Shown: in pieces, positions 1 through 10,990 of the stretch
Position numbering within the stretch: the first letter of the stretch is position 1
Layout of the letters: each line of letters starts with the position of its first letter
The notes under the pieces: model-generated
Databases searched by the model: none
What the model was told of the DNA's origin: nothing
Seen by the model: the letters and a program-made list of their open reading frames with translations, nothing else
Position numbers and translations under genes: made by a program
Assembly: GCA_018697195.1 (NCBI GenBank)
Contig: CM031878.1
Span: forward strand, 9,445,351-9,509,350
Source of the DNA: Certhia americana
Taxonomy: Eukaryota > Chordata > Aves > Passeriformes > Certhiidae
Direction of reading: 5' to 3'
Length of the DNA: 64,000 nt

Positions 1-1013
1 TCCAAAAGGGCAGGGGAACAAGAAAAGTGAACAAAAAACAGTTGAGAAATAAAGGTGAGAATACTAGACAGAGAGTAGGAAAGAACCACAATGAGTGAAA
101 AGAGAGAATAAAGATAAAGGGGAAAAAGAAAAGAGAAAATTAAAACGGGAAAGAAGAATACTATATAAAAGCAAAAATAAGGTGAAGAACTAAAACAAGG
201 GAATATTCAACTCAAATATAAACAATAAAAAAAAAAGATGGGAGGGAGGAAAATGAGGAAAAGGAAGGGGGGGAAAAAAATAATAAAACATGGAGAAAAA
301 GGAGGAAGTGGAGAAAAGGCAAACAAAGGAAAAGGAAAATGGAAAGGAGAAAAAAGAAAAAAGAAAAATAAAAAAGAAAAAGAAACACAAATAAAGAATA
401 AATAAAAAACAAGACCCAAATATCACCATAGGTCAAAAAAATATAGAACAAAGGAAAAGACCAAAAGAAAAAATAACAGAAAAAATAAAAAAAAAAAAAA
501 AAATAGTAAGAAAGGAAAAAAACTAGTAAACAAATAAAAAAACGAAATAAATAAGGACCAAGAAAAAGGAAGCGGAAAAAAACCACATCAAAAAGAACAA
601 ACAAAAGCGTGAGAAAAAAAAAGAAAAAGAAGGAAAAGAGGGAAAAAGAAAAAGAAATTAAAAAGAAACAAACAAAAAAAAAAAAAAAAATTACAAAGAA
701 TAAAAAAGTTATAAAAAAAATAAATAAAAAATGAGAAACAAGAACAGTACAAAGAAAAAAAAAAAAAAAAAAAAAAAAAAAATAAAAGAAAAGAAAAAAC
801 AATCAAACAGGAAATAGACCAAGAACAAAAAAAGAACACAAAAAAACGAAGAAATAAAAAAAAAAAGGAAAGAAAAAAAATAAGAAAAAAAAAAAAAAAC
901 ACAATAAAAAAAAAAAAAAAGTATAAAAAACAAAAAAAAAATAAAATAAAACTAAAAGAAAAAAAATTAAAATGAAGGAAAAAAAAACAGAAAAATGAAA
1001 ATATTAAAAAAAG

Positions 1014-1044
<31 letters not shown>

Positions 1045-2120
1045 AACCGAAGGAAATAAAAAAAACTAAAAAAAAAAAAAAAAAACAATAAAAAAAAATA
1101 AAAAGATAGAAAAAATGAATAAAAAAAAATATTCAATATGGAAGGGGGAAAATCAACAGAGTGAAAGAAGAGAGAAATAGAATCCACTAAAGGATAAACC
1201 AAAAAAAAAAAAATAGGCAAAAAAAAAATACAAAAAAAATAGAGAAAAACAATAAAAGAAAAAAAAAACTAAAAGAAAAAAAAAAAAATAAATAGAATGA
1301 AAAGTTACAATGAAAAAAAAGAGAAAGGGAAAAAATAAAAGGGACAGGAGAAAAACTAAAGAATAAAGGGAAAAGGGAAAGAAAAAAAGGGACAAAGAAA
1401 GGGCCAAAGGAAAAATGAGAAAAGAAAAAAAAAGATAGAAAGGGGGAAAAGAAGGAAAAAGAGGAAACTAAGAAAAAAGAAATAGTCATAAAGAAAGAAA
1501 AATAAAAGAAAATTAACAGAAATAGAAAGAAAAAAAAAAGACAAACAACCAAGACGTATGAAATAAAAATGGGCAAATAAATTTAAATAACCATACATCA
1601 ACACCAAATTTTTTTATATTTTTTTTTTGGTATAACTTGTTTATTTTTGAACATATAAAAAACAAGTTGAGTGGAAAGGAAACAAGACGAAACCTAAATA
1701 AAGACAAGTACAAGACAAGACAAAGTACAAGAACTCCAAGACAAGAAAACCGTACAAAATGTACTAAGAAAAGTAGAAAAGAAAAAGAAAAGAAAGAAAA
1801 GGAAAAGAAAAAAGAAAAAGTGAAACGAAAAGGAAAATGTACGTGATGACAAGAAAAGGACAAAAAAAAAATGAAAAGAAAAGAATAAAGAAAAAAATAC
1901 TGGATTAAAGACAAGAAACAGAAAAGAAAAAAGAAAACGAAAACGAAAGAGAAAAGAAAAGAAAGAAAAGAAGAAAAAAGAGAAAGAAAAAAAAGAAAAG
2001 CAAAAGAAAAGAAAAAAGAAAAGAAAAGAAAGATAAGACAAGAAAAAAGACAAGAAAAAAAGAAAAAAAAAAAACAAAAAAAAAAAACAAAAAACACAAG
2101 TAAAAAACAGGAAAAGAAAA
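1..2120. repeat. A/G-rich polypurine low-complexity block
   Basis: The + strand is almost entirely A and G with scattered C and T. Loose AAAAG/GAAAA-type units dominate, clearest at 1780-2080, and runs of pure A occur (for example around 760-780 and 1020-1040). The period is too irregular to be a clean microsatellite. Both-strand reading gives only Phe/Leu/Ser-rich minus-strand frames and Lys/Arg/Glu-rich plus-strand frames, which are composition artefacts and not genes. The block starts at or before the window edge and stops sharply near 2120, where ordinary mixed sequence begins. It could be a decayed and expanded polypurine satellite-like tract, or partly an error-rich long-read assembly of one. 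Confidence 0.9.
1584..1672. other. T-containing island with two inverted repeats inside the polypurine block
   Basis: This is the only clear interruption of the purine strand bias in the first 2.1 kb. It contains a T-rich stretch flanked by ACCAAA and TTTGGT arms (about 1604-1633). It also has a perfect 9-bp inverted repeat, AACTTGTTT at 1634-1642 against AAACAAGTT at 1660-1668, with a 17-nt loop. It could be a remnant of the original sequence into which the purine tract expanded. No gene or known element was recognised. Confidence 0.55.
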
Positions 2121-2852
2121 GAGATAAAGGATGTGCTCGGTGTTGCAGATTGGACTGGTAAGCACTAATGATTGGAATAGATACTCAGCATCGAGAAAAT
2201 CTACTACAACGTCAAGACCTTTATGCCATCAAATGCCTCACCATGCCTTCCTGTTTACCTGATGCCCAGTAGTGGACTACCAGGATAGTTCCCAGCAGGG
2301 ATTACTACTCATGTATTTCTGTCCCAAGGCTGGCATCCTTAGTGACACCAGCATCCGGGGGCTGATAAGTGAATTTTGTGCATGGTATTAAACACATTTA
2401 AATTTGAGAGTAATAATAAATATTGCATCCCAAATTTAAAATGTAGTCAATTAGTATGCAAAAAAAACTTACTTATTCAATATTTGTATACTTAACTTTC
2501 CTGATTGGAGTGAGTTGCAAGAAATAACTACTAGGTCAGATCTGAGGTGTCTCGCTTCTTAAACATTTGCTGTCCTAAAGGAGAAACGGCCTAATAGTCC
2601 CTATATGGACACTACTGTTTTCAATAGCACAGATCCAGTGCAGCAGTTTGTTACTCACATCTCAGATGCTTATTCCTAGGAGGATCCTTGAAGGTCCACT
2701 ACCTGCAGAGCCTGAAGAAATAAAACCCTTCCCTGTGCTGCCCTGCCTTCTGCTCCTGCAGCAAATGCTGTCACTGCTACCCAGCAGCAAAAATTTAATT
2801 GCAGCTTTGGCACACTCAGTGCCAGTCACCCACTAACAAACAGACTCAGATT
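2121..2852. other. Gene-free stretch between polypurine block and LTR
   Basis: Ordinary mixed-composition sequence. A short frame at 2648-2836 is open but matches nothing I recognise. Because it lies directly upstream of a probable LTR, 2560-2850 might be a remnant of retroviral internal sequence, but no retroviral motif is visible. No RNA gene or repeat could be supported. Confidence 0.4.
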
Positions 2853-3290
2853 TGTGTTGGGGTTGAGCAAACAAACTGAAAGTGAAGTAGAAGGTTGTAG
2901 GAAAACCCACCGAGATTAGGAAGAGAAAGTGGTTTGCCCCCAGTCTCCCTTGCAACACTTATGCAAATATTACCAGAAAGTTCTCATCTCACTGTTCTGT
3001 AACTGGTTAACAAACCCCTGCAATAATTTACGTATTCCTAATCCTTTGTTCCTATTGGACCCTCACCCTCAGACTCTGCCCCTATCCTGTTATATAAATT
3101 TTGTTCACCCTGGCCCTTGGCCCTTTTGGTGCACCTTCTTGTGTTGTGAATGCCTTCACCTGTTTGCTGTTTTCGTATTCATAAACCTCCCTTTATTTTC
3201 AAGTCACCAAACTGTGCCCATCCCTCATTTCACTGCTGCAATCCAGATCTTCTTGTCAATCTCCTGAGGTGGTCTACGGGTCTGTCTGTT
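2853..3290 (+). mobile_element. Probable solo LTR of an avian endogenous retrovirus
   Basis: The segment has the order of landmarks expected in an LTR on the + strand. It starts TGTGTTGGGG at 2853. An inverted CCAAT box (ATTGG) lies at 3054-3058, and a TATA-like TATATAAATT at 3091-3100. A polyadenylation-like CATAAA follows at 3180-3185, about 90 bp downstream. A CT-rich U5-like tail ends near 3290. The GC-richer pyrimidine-biased U3/R composition contrasts with the AT-rich flanks. No primer-binding site or gag follows, so it is probably a solo LTR. The exact ends and target-site duplication were not established. It starts with the same seven bases (TGTGTTG) as the proposed LTR at 6706, but the two are otherwise clearly different. 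Confidence 0.5.
3054..3100 (+). promoter_or_regulatory. LTR U3 promoter elements (inverted CCAAT and TATA-like box)
   Basis: ATTGG at 3054-3058 is followed 33 bp later by TATATAAATT at 3091-3100, a typical arrangement for a retroviral U3 promoter. Activity is unknown. The assignment depends on the surrounding segment being an LTR. Confidence 0.4.
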
Positions 3291-6200
3291 GGGGAAGATA
3301 AAAGAGGAAAGCCTTATAAATATGATTGCCTAGAAAAAGATTTTGAGACTATAAAAGCTACAAGCAAAATTGAAATAAAAGCAAGCTTTAACATACCAAG
3401 CCCTAGTTACTGAGCAAACATAAAACAATAGTATAGCCAGCTGAAAGTAATCCCCTTTTAATTAGACAATACCCTCTGCTTGCAAACAAGTCCAAAGGTC
3501 AAAGCAAACCCTACAAGTTTAGCAAAAAGAGTCCAAAGAGTAGTTTTTAAAGTTTAAAATGTAACACAATATAATAATGTAAAAATTTTTATAAGCTGTA
3601 TATAAATGCTATAAAATTTGTATGTTGTACTAAATTAATTAATTAATAAAAATTAAAATATTCAGCTCAAAAAAAATTTATTGTATTATAACAAAATCTT
3701 AGCTTTCTTCGGGGCCTGCTTCGAGCTGTGGCTGTCAGCTGCAAGCAGGGCCCCTGCACCCATAACCTTTGCAATAACTGCAAGTTCCAAAACTTAGCTT
3801 CAAAAATCTCTCATTTCCATTCATCCCAACCATCCTAGTCCCCGTCACTCCTACATCTGTCCATCCGGGCTGGACCCTGTGTGGCCACGAATTTGAGCAA
3901 ACCTTTCTCTGAACTCAGCTTTAGATAAATCTGAGTCTTGCACTCAGGATTGCATTTGACAAGAGATGTCAGGCACAACTCCTGTCAAATGCCACTTCCT
4001 TGACATTTCTATCCCCACTGACAGAAACTGTTCTTGAGCATAGCAGGATAAAACACCACTCCTTCTAGACCAGGACCAGCATTATTTACACTGACATAAC
4101 AGAGATCAGAGTGCTGCCTTCCCACCCACTGCCAAAGCAGAGACATAATGTAGTTTATTTTGTCTGGTGTCAAGCCTTTGGAGTCAATTAGTATCATTGC
4201 TGTAAACAGATGTCAGAATAAATAAAAGCTGAATGACAATGTTTGACAAGGTCATAGGAAAGTAGATGATTTTCATGCTGATATGCCTAGGAAGAAGTAC
4301 ATCTTTATTCCACAATGAAAGCCCTGTCAGCAGTGTAATGGCTGATATGATGAAGATGCAGATGCTGCTGATGATTACAGAATGATGTGACCACAGAGAT
4401 GGAAAGAAGAAGGTCAATTACACATACCCAAGGGAGTTCAAAAAGGCATGGAATTGAAAGCAGTTTGTGCTTGTTTACTCATACAGAACATTTTTAAAGA
4501 AAAAGTCATTCTACAGCAGATAAACTGCAAATTCTGTCAGTGGAAGGCTGGGTTTTTTTCCAAGCCCGTTTCTCCTCCCACTCCAGTCACACAACCAGCT
4601 ATGGTAAAAAGATTTTAGGAGATTGGCATTAACACTTCACAAAGAAAGTGAGAAAAAGTTCTTCCACTGACATCAGAGATTAAAGACTTAGTTCACAGGG
4701 TGATAGTACTGGCCAGGTTCTTTACCCTTGCAAATTCCCCAACAGGCCTTCATGCATCTGTCTATGCTATGAGCTCCCATCCTCTGCTCATGTGAACTCC
4801 TTCACTCACACACCAAGTAGAGGAACTGATTAACACATCCATTCAGCAATAACTACTTTTCTGGCAATTTCTCAGTTTATGGATGGAAAGCATCTCAGTC
4901 CTCAGCAGCATAAGGGTTGCGTCTTACACAACTGTAAAGATAACATTTTAAAAAAATAACATAAAGAGGAAACATCTCACTTTAACTTCAGCATAACAAA
5001 CTTCAGCCTTGTTATGTAAAGTGTAGGATGAGACTAATGACTAAAAGCTACATTTGTGGGAAGCATAAACGCCAAGAAATCAAGTTCCAGACAGGCTTTC
5101 ACTGAAGGTTAAGCACAAAATTGTTCTTCAACTTTAAAGAAAAAAACCCAAAAGGGGGAACTGCGATGACTATCAATCCTGTTTCTGCAGAGTAAAAGGG
5201 ATGATTCTCTCAGCTCAGACTAAACAAGGTGAGTACATTCAGTACAAAATCATTGAGACTGACACACAGAACAGAGCTTGTTAAAGCTTTCCACTTCTAT
5301 AGAAGCAGAACTTAAGCTCAAAGTACAAACATATGTATCAATCTGGATATAGAAAAAAAAAATCTTCCAATGAACTTTGGTAGTAAAATACATGGGAAGA
5401 AGAGGGAAAAGTTATGAAGGCAATTCAAACTTAGTAGCAGCCAAAGGCAAATATCATCTGTAGAAATACAATAGGGTACAATGAAAATAGAAACACACCA
5501 AAAGTCTGAAATACTAGTGAGGGATCTCTGAATGTTTCTTTAGATGCTATTGATTTAGGACTAGGACATTTTTTAATTTATTTATTTTTAATTATCTTAC
5601 AGACATCCAAGAAGAGCAGTCGAACTCAATAATGTTTAAAAGAACAAAATTGCCCTTGACAAAACAATGAACATTGGATGTTTCACACAAGAGTTATTTG
5701 AAAGGGAAACTGTTATGGACATGTAGCACACAAGGTCTGAACTTAGCACAAGTCAGACAAGTATGGGGGCATTCAGTCATTGAGACAACCAGTTTCCCCA
5801 TAAGAAATATTTTTGTTATTTCTTACTGGAATTTGTTCCCCACCCTACTAGCCCAGTAAATCCCGTTACTACTTGAGTGTTAGGGCATATTGCCAGGCCA
5901 ACTTTCCCAGGCTTTTCTGAGAGGGTTCTTGCTCTCTTTGTGTCCTAACAAGCAGAAGATAAAGTGTTTCTGCTTAAAACAATTAACAACAAGGTGGTTT
6001 TATTATAATTGTTTTAAAACTTAAACCTATCAAAGCAAAGTCAGGAGTGGAGTTATTTTTCTTTTTTTAATTTAAGAAAGCTTTGTTTAAACAGACACTG
6101 AGGAATGTTGTTCTCCATGGACTTTATACAGGAGGTCAGACTACATGACAGTCAGCTATTTTGACTTCTGCTTTTACAAACCACAAAGAACCATGTCAAA

Positions 6201-6705
6201 CATACTGCTAACACCACTGGTGGACAGAGTAGGGAGTACTGTCCAAATACTTGATTACAGGCACATAAATTATCCTGGAAACAGGTTCTTTGCCATTATC
6301 TTTGTTATCCTGTTCCCAGTTAGATTGTACTCATCTGATTATTAAGTACATAAAGTATTCCACTGTGAACTACCATGTGTGTTACCCATGACAACTCAAT
6401 ACAAAAGTTCTATATCCACAGTTAACACTGACAAATGAAGCATGTTATTTATTAATATCCTTAAGAAAGTGCTGTATAAAAGCACAACCAAACACACAAA
6501 ACCCCTCAACAAACAAACCAACCCTCATTATTCCCCCGTTAAAATATGTGTTGGTTTTTTTTAAGTTTGCACTTAGAAATCTGATTGGATGGATGCCTGT
6601 TCTATTATTTTGTGCACCAACAGAAACTAGAGAATACATATTAGCAAACTTATAACAAAAAAATCTTGCTGTCAGTCCCCTGATTAAAATCCTCCCGTAA
6701 TGAGC
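3291..6705. other. Gene-free AT-rich stretch between two LTRs
   Basis: No gene, RNA or transposon was recognised. The stretch includes a very AT-rich patch at about 3595-3680. Short open frames are present, for example on the minus strand at 4009-4197 and 4184-4417. The second would encode hydrophobic segments, but it lacks similarity I can name and has no convincing exon structure. Both are treated as chance frames. Confidence 0.5.
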
Positions 6706-7218
6706 TGTGTTGTCTTCTGTTGCATCCCATGAGGTGATTGGGGACACTGAGGTGCAGTGTCACTGGGATGAGAGACTCCCATATAAGTAGCACACCCTCA
6801 CTCTCCCTTGTAATTTTACCCGTTATGTCATCCTGGTTCTGCCATCCCTTGTTCACTCTCTAGACTAGAAAGTTCTGTGTTCTCTGATATGCAGTTGGTT
6901 CCCTTGCTTTACCATTCCTCCCCCTGAACTCTGGTTGGTTGTTGCCCTGCAGCCCGCTGCATCCCTGCACGCTCTGTGGACAGCTCCAGAGTAAAAAACC
7001 CCCGGACCCTCCTTTGTTCTCTGGCTTTTGTCACTGACCCCCTTCAGGTGAGGATAATAAACTCCTGGGAACGTCACACAAAAGCTCCTCCCACATCATC
7101 TCTCAGCACCGATCAATTAGCAATCTCAGTACCTGTGTGATACAGCAGAGCTATCCCTTCCACAGACCACGCCCTCAGGAAGGCGGTGGCTTCGGCTGTT
7201 CCCTGCCACACTGTCACA
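6706..7218 (+). mobile_element. 5' LTR of ERVK-like provirus
   Basis: The right boundary is placed by the primer-binding-site remnant immediately downstream (7221) and the CA dinucleotide at 7217-7218. The left boundary is a guess at TGTGTTG (6706), so the length of about 513 bp is approximate. A polyadenylation signal AATAAA is present at 7056-7061. A degenerate TATA-like GAGTAAAAAAC lies near 6989-6999, about 65 bp upstream, and another TATA-like site TATAAG is at 6782-6787. The body is CT-rich, as in avian retroviral U3-R-U5. No matching 3' LTR was seen downstream within the window, so the insertion cannot be dated by LTR divergence. Confidence 0.6.
7056..7061 (+). terminator. LTR polyadenylation signal AATAAA
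   Basis: A perfect AATAAA sits inside the proposed R region of the 5' LTR and is followed by a TG/CT-containing stretch. Retroviral LTRs carry such a signal to end the viral transcript in the 3' copy. Function here is not implied. Confidence 0.45.
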
Positions 7219-7220
7219 GT

Positions 7221-7238
7221 TGGTGCCCAAAATCAGAC
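7221..7238 (+). other. Retroviral primer-binding site remnant (tRNA-Lys type likely)
   Basis: TGGTGCCCAAAATCAGACC begins two bases after the proposed LTR end. Retroviral primer-binding sites begin TGG and pair with the 3' end of a host tRNA. The first bases differ by one substitution from the TGGCGCCCAA start of lysine-tRNA sites used by betaretroviruses, and the 3' half has decayed. Its position between an LTR-like segment and gag-like sequence supports the call. Confidence 0.6.
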
Positions 7239-9099
7239 CTCTTTTGGAGTGCCCCTGTGAGTGTCTCCACGGGATTTGATCCATGGAAATAAGCTGACTC
7301 AGAGTGGACATTTTATCTCCAGGTTAAGGGCACCCTTGTTTCATGAGATGTTAAGTTTTTAAAAGAGGATTTAAAAGTTTTTGTTCATTTTCTGTTCAAA
7401 CCCTTCCCAGACATCAATTAGGAAGTTGCTTTTTCTGTTCAGTTCTGGGATAAAGTGAGGAAGTGTTTGTATGGAGAGCACATTAAGAGGAATGTTAAGG
7501 ACGGGAGATTTTATCCTCTTTTTTATTCTATTTTTAAGTTAATTAAGGGGAAGGGGGAGAGTTTGGGACCCTGTTCTTCCAGGGAGGAAGTTGTCAACTT
7601 CCTCCCCCCATTCCTACTCCCTCTCTCCCTAAGGTTGGGACTAGCACCCAGTGGCATAGGAAGGCCATCTGCCTCGTTCCACCTTCTGCATGCATCCCCT
7701 TATCCTGGTTTTTCTCCCCTCTCATTAACTTCAATGGGCCAAAATAGGACCAACCAAGTTCCAGGTCCTGTCATTTTGGAACCCTCAAATCTAGATAAAG
7801 CTCAGCTACACAATGCAGTCTTTGCTCAGCTCCCTCCTGTTCCCACCTTTCCACCAGGCTCCTCCCTTTTGGGCTCCTCCCCTGTGATGCACTCTGCCCC
7901 CATGTCGGGTTCCACTCTTCCTGTCCCGTCAAATGTCATCAGAGTCAGTGCCCTCCTCTTCCCCTCCCACCTGAAACTTCTCCCTGACTCCACCCCTGAA
8001 TTAGGTCACCTGTCTCTACCACTGCCACCTCCAGGTCTCACACTGCTGGAACTGGGAGAGGGTCAGACAGGAAGGTTGGCTAATCCACATGTCCCCCAGA
8101 CTTACCAGTCAGCCAGGGAACTCACCCCTACTCCGACGCTTCCTTTTCCTCTTCAGAGGACAAGGACAGTGGCTCCTCTGACAACGACATTCAGCTGGGG
8201 GAATGCTGGATGTGGGTCTGGAGGCAGGTGATGAAGGAGGGTGACCTAGAGATGTCTGAGAAGCTACAACACCTTGTACCTTCTGTTTACAAGAGGAAGG
8301 AGTAATGCAATCAACCCTAAATGGGAGCTTATTCCTTGCAATGCATTAAAGGAGGTGTGTAAATTGGCCAAAGACTATGGGAGAAAATCCCCATATTTCA
8401 AAAGTGTACTGGACATGACTTGATGACTTGATGGCCATGTCATGGTCCCACAAGACATCCAGTATCTCTTTTCACTTTTATTGTCACCCACCAAGTTAGT
8501 CTTGTGGGAAGTATTGTGGAAAAAAGGACTAAAACTTGTCCTGGATGCTCATTAAAATGATTCATCAAACACCGGATTAACCATCACCATCCTCAGTGGT
8601 GAGAAGGGATTTAGCCAATCAGAGGAACAAGCACGGACTGTTCCTCAGCCCATCCTGGAGTGCATTAAAGCTGCTGCTTGTGCTGCCTTGTTCCTAAGTG
8701 CAGACAGCTCCCTATCCCCTACAAAACTTTTCTGATATATGGCAAAGCGTTAACAAAACCTTTATTAAGTTTGTGGACTGGCTCAATGACGCCATAGAGA
8801 AACAGACTGACAATCTTCAAGGCAGGGAGGAGTTGCTCCAGAAGATGGCTGCGGCAAATGCCAACATTTTGGTTGCAGAATGCAAGAAGGTTATCCAATT
8901 ACTCCCCCTGGAACCTGAGCCCACCACCTCACCGCTGGTGGAGGCCTGTACAAGACTGACACTGATTGAACACACGGTTGCCTTAGCCTTAGGTAGGGGT
9001 GTGGGAAAAGCAATGGCTACCCAAAACACTAACCGTCTGGCATGTTTTAGCTGCAGCCAAAAGGGGAAGATGCAGACAGAGGGCACTCCTCCCTTCTAG
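7239..9099 (+). pseudogene. gag: gag pseudogene of ERVK-like (betaretrovirus-like) provirus
   Basis: Gag is the retroviral structural polyprotein. Three parts can be followed, after a leader running to about 7340. First, a matrix-like segment at about 7343-7550, where the spacing of W, V and L residues around 7446-7475 fits betaretroviral matrix. Second, a proline-rich linker at about 7600-8150. Third, capsid at about 8270-8960, including the region corresponding to the major homology region near 8745-8785 (TFIKFVDWL). The nucleocapsid start at 9043 keeps C-F-S-C, but the zinc-knuckle histidine is K and the last cysteine is missing. Breaks include an in-frame TAG at 7419-7421, the end of the matrix/linker frame at 8229-8231, several stops within 8400-8430, TAA at 8695-8697 and a final TAG at 9097-9099. 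Two long open pieces survive, 7422-8231 and 8698-9099. It cannot make an intact Gag protein. Confidence 0.82.
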
Positions 9100-10041
9100 T
9101 CACCTTCCCTCACCTCAATTGGACCAACCTCCACCACCATGAGCCAGCCCAAGGAATCAGCATCCAGCACTCGGGAAACTGCATGCCGAACATAGGATGG
9201 CCCCGCATGATGACAAGAAGTGACAGGACGTATCATCCCAGTCTCCCTGCCATCTGGGAAAGCCAGTGGCCAGTTGGTGTATTTTGAAAGACTGCAACCA
9301 CAAGAGAGGTCTCCAACTTTTCCAACAACAGTGGAATTTAAGCCTCATGGATTGCTGAGTGCTGGGAAGCGATCTCTCTATTCAATTTGATGATGACCAA
9401 GTAGCATATATTCCAACTGACCAATATGGGCCTGAGGATGGACTATGGAATGTTCTGACATTAGACATTAAACATACGCCAGCAGGCCTTGAAGTCATGC
9501 TAGAGGTTTTAACCATGAGTCCTGGACAAAAAATTACTGTGGTCATGCTTTGCACTAGCCCATCGTCTTTCCTGAGTAAAGGTACCCCCTTTGCTCAGAT
9601 GTGTACTCTTCGTGGACAGGACTATCTGGATTCAGACAATTATGATGTTTACCTAACTCAGGCACTGGGGGAGGACAAACCACAACTCAAAGGTACCCTA
9701 TCTTATCAAGACAAATCAGTATCCATCACAGGTACCTCTGACACAGAGGTGTATGTTACCATTATAGCCTAATTCACTCCTAATGGCCTGAAGACTGGGA
9801 ACTTGTGTCACCAACTAGCACCATCTCTGAAGTAGGAGGAGCCATCACGTCCATGAGGAGCAAATGCCTTATTGCCATTGCAGGACCCGAGAGACAGGTA
9901 GCCACCATTAAACCATTCATAGTACCCATTGGCATGACACTGTGGGGTAGAAACCTATTATTCCAATGCAGAGCTAGGCTAGAAATCCCACTACCATCAA
10001 AAAATCATGGGATATCTAGTCAGAGATACTGGAGAGCATAA
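9100..10041 (+). pseudogene. pro: pro pseudogene: dUTPase-like domain and aspartic protease, broken
   Basis: In betaretroviruses the pro frame carries a dUTPase-like domain followed by the aspartic protease that matures Gag-Pol. The open piece 9359-9772 shows a dUTPase-like order: a YGP turn near 9437 and an S-K-G-T-P-F-A-Q strand near 9570-9597. It ends in protease sequence. The catalytic D-T-G is D-T-E at 9740-9748, so the glycine is lost. A stop at 9770-9772 and a frame change then lead to 9784-10041, which holds the protease C-terminal half. There a W-P-E-D-W stretch starts at 9784, G-P-E-R-Q-V-A-T-I follows near 9883-9909, and the family-typical L-W-G-R-N-L-L is at 9940-9960. A TGA precedes the first piece at 9356-9358. 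The active-site change alone should abolish protease activity. The dUTPase call is less certain than the protease call. Confidence 0.8.
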
Positions 10042-10990
10042 CACCCCATCACTCATCTGGAAGACCGATGAGCCAGAGTGGGTGGACCAGTGGCGCGTTC
10101 CCAAACAGAATTTAAAGGCACTTGAGCTCCTCATTGTGATCATTGAAGAGCAGTTATCTAAGGGCCACATTACACCTTCCACCAGCCCTTGGAACACACC
10201 TGTCTTTGTTATTAAAAAAACAGGCAAAAACAGGTGGTGACTGCTATAGGACCTGCGTAAAATCAGTGAGGTCCTGGACCTTATGGGTCCCCTACAGCCT
10301 GGCCTGCCCTCTCTCACAGTGCTTCCTACAAACTGGCAGCTTGCAGTCATAGGTGTGAAGGACTGTTTTTTTCATATATCGCTGCAGCCCAGAGATGCTC
10401 TCAGATTTGCCTTTTCTGTACCATCGTTAAACACGCAGGCACCGTTAAAGTGATACCAGCAGCAAGTCCTCCCCCAGGGCATGAAAAACTCACCTGCCCT
10501 GTGCCAAATGTTCATGGCCCAGATCTTATCACCAGTCTGGAAAAATTTCCTGAAGCCATCATCCTACATTACATGGATGATATACTGATTTGCACCAAAG
10601 CTAACACCTACCTGAAGACTGTATTGGATGAGATAATGCAGGTGATAAAGGACACAGGGATCTAGATTGCTGAAGACAGAATCCTACATGCTTGCCTGTG
10701 GACATACCTTAGAATCTGGATCAGTGAGCAGACCATCGCACCCCATTCGAGGATAACCCCAGGACCCTACAAGACCTACATCAGCTCTGTGTGAGTATCA
10801 ACTGGGTTCATCTACGGCTGGAGACCACCACCAAGAACCTTGCCCCACTCTTCACTCTTCTGTGAGGCAATGATGGTCTGGACTCACCCTGTATAATCAC
10901 CCCAGAGGCCTGAGAGACCATCCAGAAACTATCAAAGGCTCTGTCTACGTGTCAAGCATACACTGAGTAGGTCCGGCCCTCCCCTTTCCC
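10007..10990 (+). pseudogene. pol: pol pseudogene, reverse transcriptase fingers, palm and thumb
   Basis: Reverse transcriptase copies viral RNA to DNA. The frame 10007-10240 carries the N-terminal fingers, including S-P-W-N-T-P-V-F-V-I-K-K near 10184-10219, which is typical of betaretroviral RT. It overlaps the end of pro by 35 bases in another frame, the usual arrangement. Homology then continues through shifted frames at about 10245-10450. The catalytic Y-M-D-D is intact at 10570-10581 in a frame open from about 10450 to 10665. The conserved palm segment just before it (about 10464-10550) is in a different frame, so there is an indel between about 10530 and 10556. TAG at 10663-10665 ends this piece. 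Thumb-like sequence follows at about 10755-10965, with stops. No complete enzyme could be made. Confidence 0.88.
10570..10581 (+). other. Preserved RT catalytic motif YMDD
   Basis: TAC ATG GAT GAT is read in frame with a hydrophobic I-I-L-H before it and I-L-I-C after it, the normal context of the RT palm catalytic aspartates. It is the strongest single motif that identifies the element as a retrovirus. Confidence 0.92.

Noticed and set aside
190..2165. Many overlapping minus-strand open frames rich in Phe, Leu and Ser, and a plus-strand Lys/Arg-rich frame at 1637-1846
   Set aside because: They arise from the polypurine composition, which contains few stop codons on the complementary strand; no domain or start context.
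4009..4417. Two overlapping minus-strand frames, one with hydrophobic segments resembling a membrane protein
   Set aside because: No recognisable family, no convincing splice signals and no neighbouring exons; consistent with chance.
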